Assembly: GCA_031002005.1 (NCBI GenBank)
Contig: JARYHS010009186.1
Location: 100,907,992 to 100,971,991 of the forward strand
DNA from: Vandiemenella viatica
Taxonomy: Eukaryota > Arthropoda > Insecta > Orthoptera > Morabidae
Length of the DNA: 64,000 bases
Direction: 5' to 3'
Under the pieces are notes generated by a model, which saw only the letters and a list, made by a program, of their open reading frames with translations, searched no databases and was not told the DNA's origin. This document shows positions 56,901 to 64,000 of this stretch, one piece after another (position 1 is the stretch's first letter; each line of letters begins with the position of its first letter). The translations under genes were made by a program, and so were the position numbers.

Positions 56901-59900
56901 GCCTAGAATACATTATAGGCAGGAACAAAAGAGGATAAGAAGTGCTGTTTTGCCATGTCCCCTTGCTAGTGTGTTTAGCATGTGTTTACTCTGGAAAAAT
57001 AGTTCCATTCTTTGAAAATATTTGCTGTGTCTGATCATGTGATGAATCATTATTATGGCAGTTCATAGGGTGGCAGAAATATCATGCTAGACATTAAATT
57101 TGATATAATGGTTTCATGCAACTATCAGTGAAATAGATCTACCCAAATATGATTTAGAAACAAATCATTTTTTCTCTCTCAAATAAAATAGCATGGGATT
57201 AAATAGCTATTTTATTTTTGAACAAAAGAAGCTGAAATACTTTACAACAGTTGGTGACTTTCAAGATTTACTTTCTGGAAACAATTGAAATGGTTATGAG
57301 GTGCAGCCATTGAACCAGATAATAGGAATAATGTAACAAATCAACAGACTTTTTTTAATGAACATAATTATGGGCTTTAGTTAAACTATGATGTGGAGTC
57401 AAATTTCCTGTTGAATAATTTTTAGAAACTGAAAAGGAAACCTGGATATTTCTTTTCAAATCCAGAAAACTTTTTTTTCCTCCCAGCAAGAATTAATTGA
57501 TCAACTGCCAAATATTGAAACAAAATATTTAAAAAGTTACTGTCAAATCAGATAAGAACTTATTATTAGTCTTCAGAAGAAAATCAATTAATATACTATC
57601 AATCTGTCAAGATTCTGAAGTGACTCTGTAACTTTCATGGCCTTTTCTTTTTTTACAGGTGTAGCATGGTTGATCTTACCACTTCCATGGTCATGGAAAT
57701 TCTTCAATGGATATATAACATACAACTCTTGGAGATTTTTTATAACAATTGCTGCAATTCCAAGCTTCTTGGCAGCTTTCTTACTTTACTTTTTACCAGA
57801 AACTCCCAAATTCCTTATGACCAAGGGACACCTAGATGATGCAATGCAATCATTCAGAACAGTATACAAATACAATTCATGGAAGCCTCCAGAGACATAT
57901 CCAGTATGAATTAATAAGTGCAAATTTTAGTGTTACACTGACAATAATGATCTTCATATGTAAAAATTAATAAAATGAACAGATTGAATCTTAATTCATA
58001 TTCTTGGTACAAAGGTAATAGGTTTAGATTAATATTCTTGCCACAAATGTTATGGTAGCTCAATGATTAAGGTACTTGATTTCAAATGTCAGTGATGGCA
58101 GAAAGTTTTAAGAGTTGCATTTGATCATATGAGATATGTCAGGATGTTCTGTTGTTTGGATTCCATGATAAACTGTAGGTCATAAAGGAATGAAACTGAC
58201 CCTCCTGCTTCTGGTACAATGGCTTAGTAGGATCCAACCAACCTTATTATGGCTGTGGACTAAATTAGTTTTTTTATTCTTGGCATTCAAAATTCCAATA
58301 TAATTACTTGAACATGACACACCTCAGAACATTTAACCTGATGAATATAAACATCTAAAAAATAATATATGTTAGGTCAGTTATTAATGTATGAATTTTT
58401 CATTTCCCTGTATTTATTTTGCTATATTTTGGTAACAATCCCTATTTTTTTTCAAAATCAATTGAATTAATTTGAAATGGTAATGAAGCAGAGGAAATAT
58501 TGTGCAGTAAAATTAACATGTAAAATATAGTAAGAGTAAGACGAACAATTAAAAATTCTAACAATTGGGGTACCATGAACTAAAATAAAAAAAATTAAGG
58601 TGTCCCCATAGCAGTATGAGAAAGGAAACAGAAACAGTGGTATGTTCATACAGCAGCTTTAGTTTTCATTCAATCCTCCCCATTTTCTAACATAGTTACT
58701 TTTCCAGCAAAGTTAATCAATTATTCTAATGTCTTTGCAATTCACATGTTTTGTTTTCTCCCCAGTCTAATTGTGATTGAACATATGTTTCGATGGCAAT
58801 TTCCTTAATAGGCTATACATTACTTCCAATTTTTTGTTTAATTAAATTTGTTGAGTACAGTTACCATTGTCATCTACTTCAGTATTTTTAAATTTTAAAT
58901 TATTTCTGAATTACTTCCTTGTTTTATTCCAGTCTCATGTCCACAAAAACAAAATTTCCCAATGTCTTATGCCTGAAGTCAGTTGCTAATTTGTGGTAAT
59001 GGTGATGTCTAACATTCTACTTACTACTTCTAGTTCTACCAATATTCATTCACGTCTTGTCACAAATATGTATACCTCATAAGCTCTACTCACTTCATCC
59101 TCCTACCTCCTAACTTCCAGTCACTCCAAATCCAGCTCTTTAATGATGTCAGTTACTGATTGTGTTCAAAGGTAATTTTTCAAAACAAAGCCAGTGGCCC
59201 TCTTTTGCATCTATTCCAAATTCTATTTATTACCGTTTTATTTTCCTTTACCATATCCAAGCAACAGTTAGACCGAGGTTTTGTATACAAATTTCCTCAC
59301 TTTCCCTGTACATCTTCTAATCACCATATTCCAATACGTGGCAGGTCTTAAAACATCTGCCTACTACCTGCCCAATCTATCCTGTCCAACTGTGATGATT
59401 ATCAAATTTTATTGAAAAGATAAGGACAGGGAAAACAAACCAGTCACTCACTACTTGCAAAGGCAGGAGGATCAGGACTGCATAGCAGCAATTTCATTGT
59501 CACTGTTATCGGATTATCAAATGTTATGTGATATGTTATAATCGATCAATAATCTACTTCTAGTTACCCATTCTTTTCATGTTACTCTGATTCTCTGATG
59601 AGATAGTGGTTTGCTGATGTAGAGGTTTATTTGTAGAAGAGCTAGTTAAAATGGATTTGTGGTTGCATATTTATTAAAGCTGATTTTTTAGGGATTATTT
59701 GGAGTCAACAAAAAACATTTTTAGGAGTTAAAGAGCTATTTTGGCTAAGACTAATTGATTAGGCATTCTAGAGGCTTCAAGAATCATTGTCTGTTGCTGC
59801 TGTGACACTATAAAGGATCTGGCTTGTTGACATCAGTTCCAGTTGTGGTTTCAGAATGGCAGCTTAGGGTTGCAGTATCTCTTTATTGGGGCATAGTGCA

Positions 59901-61821
59901 GGAGAATCACAAGCCTGCTCAACATTTAGGTTCTAAAATGGTGCAAAAGTGTTTAAAAATTGTGCCTGAAGGGTAGTGCAGGTAGCAAAGAACTTTTAGG
60001 CATGGTATTCATACCTTTTGGACAAAGTTTTCTGCCAAGTTTTCGATGAGGTAAAGAAATTGGTTTGATTTCATCAGGAGTGTGTGTGTGTTTGCGTGTA
60101 TGTGATTGTGTGAGTGTTGTGATGGAGAATTGTGCGTTTCCAATTGAGAATTAGTCTGGTCAACACTCTATCAAAATAGAGAATATTATGGATGAACCCA
60201 CTGCAGGTTATGTTACAGCACTGAAAGGAAAGTTAGTGGTTTCACAGTTCTTATGTATTATTTTGCTCAAATTCACCATGAAGGTCACCTCAATACCATA
60301 CTAAAAGTTTAACCATGTTAAATCAGACAACGTCTCATTTCATGTGATTGCAGGTAAAAACTCTTCCATGTGGAAACTGTTTACAAGTTTTGCCACACAC
60401 ACTCCAACCACACTTCACAAGAGACATTGCACCATATGACCTCTGTTGCACCATGCGACTACCTCTCTCCACAGTCTCCTTGCTCTTTTCATCCAAGATA
60501 TTCCTCTCCATCCAATGCCATCAATAGTCCATATATAGATATATGTAGGCTTATCCAACATGTGTCCAGAACTTGTAACTTTGGAAACAAAATTCTAATT
60601 CCTTACCAAGGCATGGTCAAATAATTTGACTATAGTGGTGGTGGTGTGGAACTTTATGTGGTTTGTAAATAAATGTTGATCCAATCATGAATCGAACAAT
60701 GTGTGTTATCCTTTCATAGAAGTCACTTCATGATGCAGTTGACTAAGCCAATTTGTTAAGTGTGTTGTGTAACAATTCTTTCTCATCACATTTCACAACC
60801 GAACCCTCTCTTATTGTCATCACTTTTCACTTATACTTCCATGAGTTATTTCAATAGTTTTATTCCACTTTGGTTGAATTTATGAAAAATATTAGCATTG
60901 TTACAGTTCCTCCTTTAAGATTTTACCATTAATAAAAGGAAAATTATTAATCAAATTTGTTTTGGAGCTTTGTGTATAAAATTTCTATAACTAGTTTATA
61001 TTTTTCTAAAATGTCAGTCATTATTTGTTTCATCAAAGTAAGTGCTACTTTATCATTAAAAAAAATTATATAAAAAGACCTAATATGAAATAACTGAAAT
61101 TTTTTCATCATTATTTTCATTTTTGTTCCCCCTATGGGTCTCTGGCATCTTCCCTTAGACCCTCTTGTTTCTGCTTCCCCTCCAGAAGTGCTCTTGGACA
61201 GAGATTTCAACTAAAACTACATTCAAACTCTCTGGAATGTTACACTATCTTGATAAATTTCTGTATATTTTATTTTATTAGTCTGAATTAAAAAATGATA
61301 TCCTATCCAAATCTTCCCCATATCAAATTGCTGGCTGTAAGAAAAGTACTTGTTTGTGACCTTATTTGAAAAGTAAATATTTAGGTTTTTACATTCACAT
61401 TGCTTAAATATCAAAGAGAGTTCTACACTAATTCCCTGTTTCCTGACTGATATCAAAAGACTAATTATGGTTTTGTGATTTAGATTAAACAGTTAAAACC
61501 AGAATTAGAGACTGCACATGAAGATCTTGAAAATGGGAACACTGAAACTGATGCCTCAAGACCTGCAGTCATTTTGGGTTGGATTAAAACAAAACAAATA
61601 TTTTTTAAACCACTGAGATCAAGATTACTACTGATTATCATTATTATGTATGGAACCATATTTGGGTAAGTTATTAGTACATTTCACTTCTACGTGTGAT
61701 GATATTTATTAGTTTCAGCAACAATAGGGCAGGAAGAAATGGTGTGAGGCTATATTAATGAGAAAAGGAAATATAAGGTACCCCAGTCAATCACCTAGTT
61801 GAATGGAGAAAGACACACGTG

Positions 61822-61854
<33 letters not shown>

Positions 61855-63547
61855 ACATTTTCTCTGGATATTCCTTACTCACAGATGCTTCATGGTTTAA
61901 TTCATATCATAATTAATCAGTCCACCATAAAGTTTACTTTAAACTTGCGTATATCTTTTTTTTAAACACATTTTCAAAGATGCTGGTTATATGCATTCAT
62001 ACAATCCAGAGATAGCATACAACACTTCTTTCACAGACAATACAGTACTTTGCCGTCGTAAATTGAGTCTGTTTAAACTACTACTGTCTTTCTGCTGATT
62101 GCTTTATATAAGCAACATCGAAATTTCTAGAACACTTCAGAAGCTTCCGCCAGATATTTCTCGAACATTAACAATACTTAAACAATTGAAACATATTAAA
62201 AAAAAGAATCAGAATTAATACCAAATCATTTACAATCAATACAAAATGGTTAGAAATGGAAATTAAGGATACTTAAACATAAAACTATTCACCGAAATCA
62301 TTTTAAACTGTAGCAAATTGTTCTTTAGACATTGTAACTTCCATTAATACTTGGCATTACGAACATTTAAGCAATTCTCTTGCACAATTCTGTTCTTAAA
62401 CATATTAAATGGCCTCTAAATAATTTCTTTTCATAAAATTAAGTCTATATACACTGATTTACAGGAAATTTCAAAACAAACATATCAGATCATATTCAAC
62501 CAAACTCTAGCTTACTACCAATACTTTATAAAATACAATTATATTTGATTTTAGGTTTGAGGGCTGTTACAATGTGCACCCACTGTCAATGCAGCCATTT
62601 GAATGGCAATTTTGGCAGTCAAATCAGAGTGGGGATGGTGGAGTTGGGCAAAAACAATATCAGTGGAAACATCTATCATGGGAAATGAATAAAAGAATAT
62701 TGGAATAATACAAGATTATATCAGAAAATAATATGGATATAAGGGAGAAAGAAGAACTTTCTGAGTATTTAGCTAAATTTGCAAGGGATTCCACTTCCAG
62801 TCATGATGCAGTTTTAACTGTGCCTCTTTAAGGTCAGGGCATCTGTGGAGAGAATACAAATAAATGACGAATGGGGTACTTAATACATAATTAAAATTTG
62901 AGAAGCCATAAATATCAGAGAAATAGCTGTAACTGATGAAAAAAGTTAAAAGTTTGTCAGAAAAAGGAGGATAAATGTCAGTGATGATAATATGCCAGAT
63001 CTAGATTTTTACTGGTCTAAAAGTATTAGAGTTTGATAATTTAATAGAGTTATATGTGTAGAATCTTGAAAAGGGAAGAAGTGATAGAAAGGAAAGAGTG
63101 CTAAATGGGGAGGTTTCTTTCCTGCTGAATCTTAATGTAGTTGGTCTCTCAGTCTCAGATATCTTTTTGGTCAACAATCTTTGTGCCAGTGGACTTAATT
63201 AATGTTGCTAAATTAGTGTTGAACATGAATGAAAATGAAAACAGCAATGAAATTGTAACCTTGTTATTGTCCTTATGATAAACTCAAAATAATTGTTTTA
63301 TTGTTAGAATAATCTATATAATCATCATTCTCTATTCTAGGAGTACTTGTGTTATATATAATTACAAATTTTCAGAATGAATACATTACGACTGTGGGCT
63401 CCACAATTATTTGCTTCTATAGAAGAATACAATGAAGAGCACAAAAATATTAATGGCACTCAAGAAGCAGCTTCAGTATGTGAAATGCTGTCTTACAGCA
63501 GCAATTCAAATGCAACTACAGTAACAGAAGAAGGAATATGTGGAGTG
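53821..63547 (+). CDS. SV2-type synaptic vesicle transporter (MFS), four internal exons
   Basis: Exons 53821-53942, 57659-57903, 61484-61665 and 63376-63547 join in frame (phases in/out 2/1, 1/0, 0/2, 2/0), giving 239 full codons plus one partial codon at the start. Features in order: FGPNSVQMTYISEFHNTKYR (loop after TM4 with the E-F/R of SV2 and organic-cation relatives), TM5 (IILMMSGFFYAVAVLIIPG), WSWKFFNGYITYNSWRFF, TM6 (ITIAAIPSFLAAFLLYF), PETPKFLMTKG (the MFS PESPRFL motif), a cytoplasmic loop with acidic stretch, TM7 (RLLLIIIIMYGTIFG), then MNTLRLWAPQLFASIEEY and a luminal loop with two N-glycosylation sequons (NGT, NAT). This architecture is that of SV2 and SV2-like proteins, 12-TM membrane proteins of synaptic or secretory vesicles. 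Insects have many SV2-like paralogs, so neither substrate nor symbol is given. TM1-3 and TM8-12 exons are outside the seen sequence. Confidence 0.9.
54797..56043 (-). mobile_element. decayed hAT element with TTAA-rich ends
   Basis: Left end GGCACAGTTAATCGAAAAG and right end (inverted) GGGCAGAATATAATTAATCC share a GGGCA-TTAAT pattern. Both flanks of the interior carry the block TTACATTTTTGCAA..TTTAAC in opposite orientation (54875 and 55980). The 8-bp flanks (TCATAATT, CTATGATT) match at 5 of 8. Contains the BED relic at 55271-55564. Confidence 0.55.
55271..55564 (-). pseudogene. BED-finger start of a hAT transposase, Cys lost
   Basis: 97 codons. NPWKHLYDYVTPKSRVGEQL, IYEFKLFSPKLPTIKAHVSS, LNNLKQHLKRMY is the BED zinc finger of ZBED-type hAT transposases: Trp start, C-x2-C, then H-x(3-5)-H. 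Here the two Cys are Phe (EFKLFSP where the family has ECKLCSP) and the last His is Tyr, so no zinc site remains. The frame is open nonetheless. No DDE core follows. Confidence 0.7.
56539..56717. mobile_element. hAT MITE (CAGTACCGGATTAG family) copy 2
   Basis: Ends CAGTACCGGATTAG and CTAATCCGGCTCTG. Exact 8-bp duplication ATTTAGCC at 56531-56538 and 56718-56725. 179 bp; interior GGGGCCC repeats as in copy 1. Lies in intron 1 of the SV2-type gene. Confidence 0.93.
57659..57903 (+). CDS. SV2-type exon b
   Basis: Acceptor TTTTTTTACAG, donor GTATGA. Starts with two bases that complete GGT (Gly) and then VAWLILPLPWSWKF; ends PPETYP. Covers the loop after TM5, TM6 and the PETPKFL motif. Confidence 0.92.
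57904..61483 (+). other. SV2-type intron 2
   Basis: A 3.6-kb phase-0 intron. Contains a diverged LINE tail (58930-59410), a GT-rich stretch near 60080, and nothing else that I recognise. Confidence 0.85.
58930..59410 (-). mobile_element. very diverged LINE tail (family L-A copy 5)
   Basis: Line for line it resembles the other family members: CTTATGCCTGAAGTCAGTTG, ATTTGTGGTAATGGTGATG, CCAGCTCTTTAATGATGTCA, GTTACTGATTGTGTTC, GGCCCTCTTTTGCATCTATT. Heavy substitution and no open frame. The oldest copy in the window. Confidence 0.75.
61484..61665 (+). CDS. SV2-type exon c
   Basis: Acceptor TTTTGTGATTTAG, donor GTAAGT. Reads IKQLKPELETAHEDLENGNT and ends IIIIMYGTIFG plus two bases. Cytoplasmic loop 6-7 and TM7. 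Confidence 0.9.
61666..63375 (+). other. SV2-type intron 3
   Basis: A 1.7-kb phase-2 intron. Holds an A30 run (61824-61853). At about 62690-62830 a frame MNKRILE..YKIISENNMDIREKEELSEYLA ends in a stop and looks like a worn retroelement relic, but I cannot name it. Confidence 0.8.
63376..63547 (+). CDS. SV2-type exon d
   Basis: Acceptor AAATTTTCAG, donor GTAATG. The first base completes Gly, then MNTLRLWAPQLFASIEEYNE; ends EEGICGV. TM7 end and luminal loop with NGT and NAT sequons. Confidence 0.9.
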
Positions 63548-63589
63548 GTAATGTGTATCAAAATTGTTATTACAGAAACTAATATCCAT

Positions 63590-63807
63590 AAATAACAAAG
63601 GATAGGGAATATGACTCATCACACCCCAAAGTTGTAGGCTGTGACGAGTGAAAAACATACATAACAAACAAAAACATATACAATATTTTGGTTGTCCACC
63701 TTAATTATATTTCAGACAATGGATCATGTGGTTTTCGAGATGTGCACATGCTGAAGTTTAGCACATGACTCATTACAGACTTCAACTTTCCCTATTCTTT
63801 GTTATTT
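63590..63807. mobile_element. MITE-like repeat (family M-X copy 2), 20-bp inverted ends
   Basis: Ends AAATAACAAAGGATAGGGAA and, inverted, AAATAACAAAGAATAGGGAA: one mismatch in 20. 218 bp. Starts 43 bp after the donor of SV2-type exon d. Second member of the family seen at 51872-52060. No target duplication assigned. Confidence 0.8.
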
Positions 63808-64000
63808 GCATTGCCTAAAAGCCATTTCCTTTTTCCTAGTATCATTAGAAATTAATATCCAAGAGAGAGTCACAACTGATTTTCAGAATTCTGTTGCCTC
63901 AGGAAGAAGATAATAATGTATCTATGGTTTAATTCAGTCATCTGACAGGTAAAGAATTATATAATCTGAGTAAGCTTATCCTTGATAAATATATTATTTC
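63808..64000. other. no gene recognised (intron presumed)
   Basis: Nothing further before the window ends. Confidence 0.5.

Larger units (their letters stand above)
53943..57658 (+). other. SV2-type intron 1 with hAT debris
   Basis: A 3.7-kb phase-1 intron. It holds a decayed hAT element (54797-56043) and a young MITE (56539-56717); otherwise AT-rich. Confidence 0.85.

Noticed and set aside
62554..62624. Extra SV2-type exon after an AG at 62553
   Set aside because: The phases of exons c and d already join (Gly-Met-Asn), and the translation here has no TM or family motif.

Overview
This is an AT-rich, repeat-dominated stretch of an insect nuclear genome. Evidence: spliced coding exons with GT/AG borders, tRNA-derived SINEs, several LINE clades, hAT, PIF/Harbinger and mariner DNA transposons, and a higher-order satellite. 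The repeat mix (a SINE with a TTTTCCATGGTTTCCC-type centre, CR1/Jockey-like and RTE-like LINEs) suggests a large-genome insect such as a cockroach or termite, stick insect or orthopteran. I cannot fix the order from sequence alone. Two runs of exactly 1000 N (19540-19539+1000 and 47308-48307) are assembly gaps.

The only gene I can support is on the + strand at the right end: four internal exons (53821-53942, 57659-57903, 61484-61665, 63376-63547) of a 12-TM major-facilitator transporter of the synaptic vesicle glycoprotein 2 (SV2) type. The phases join correctly (1, 0, 2, 0). They cover roughly TM4 to the start of the luminal loop after TM7. The 5' and 3' exons are not seen; upstream exons may lie in the gap or left of the window.

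Layout. 0-9 kb: decayed repeats, including a broken THAP exon (2.2 kb), LINE tails (0.6, 3.1 and 5.7-6.4 kb) and three tRNA-derived SINEs. 10-15 kb: a hAT-like element with an internal 15-16 bp minisatellite, a hAT MITE with 8-bp target duplication and a nested SINE, then a GC-rich nest of PIF/Harbinger elements. 15.6-18.2 kb: a 368-bp dimeric satellite inside what looks like a transposable element. 19.2 kb: a Harbinger DDE remnant. 21.66-26.6 kb: a second element of the same terminal type, with a different internal repeat array, split by a 2987-bp hAT element (8-bp TSD) and by a MITE. 28-32 kb: SINE, LINE and a Psq-type HTH exon. 33.3-34.8 and 38.4-40.5 kb: two large inverted-repeat structures; the second carries a zinc-ribbon-like CxxC reading frame in both arms. 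40.7-41.9 kb: a complete but dead mariner. 42-47 kb: a SINE with a perfect 40-bp palindrome, two abutting LINEs, one with a SINE inside (13-bp TSD), and a tandem duplication. 48-64 kb: the SV2-type gene and the transposons in its introns.

There is no operon-like cooperation here. The biology is a layered transposon record around one neuronal-type transporter gene. The most unusual items are two elements with similar ends but unrelated internal satellites, the convergent zinc-finger arms, and a MITE placed 47 bp before an SV2 exon.
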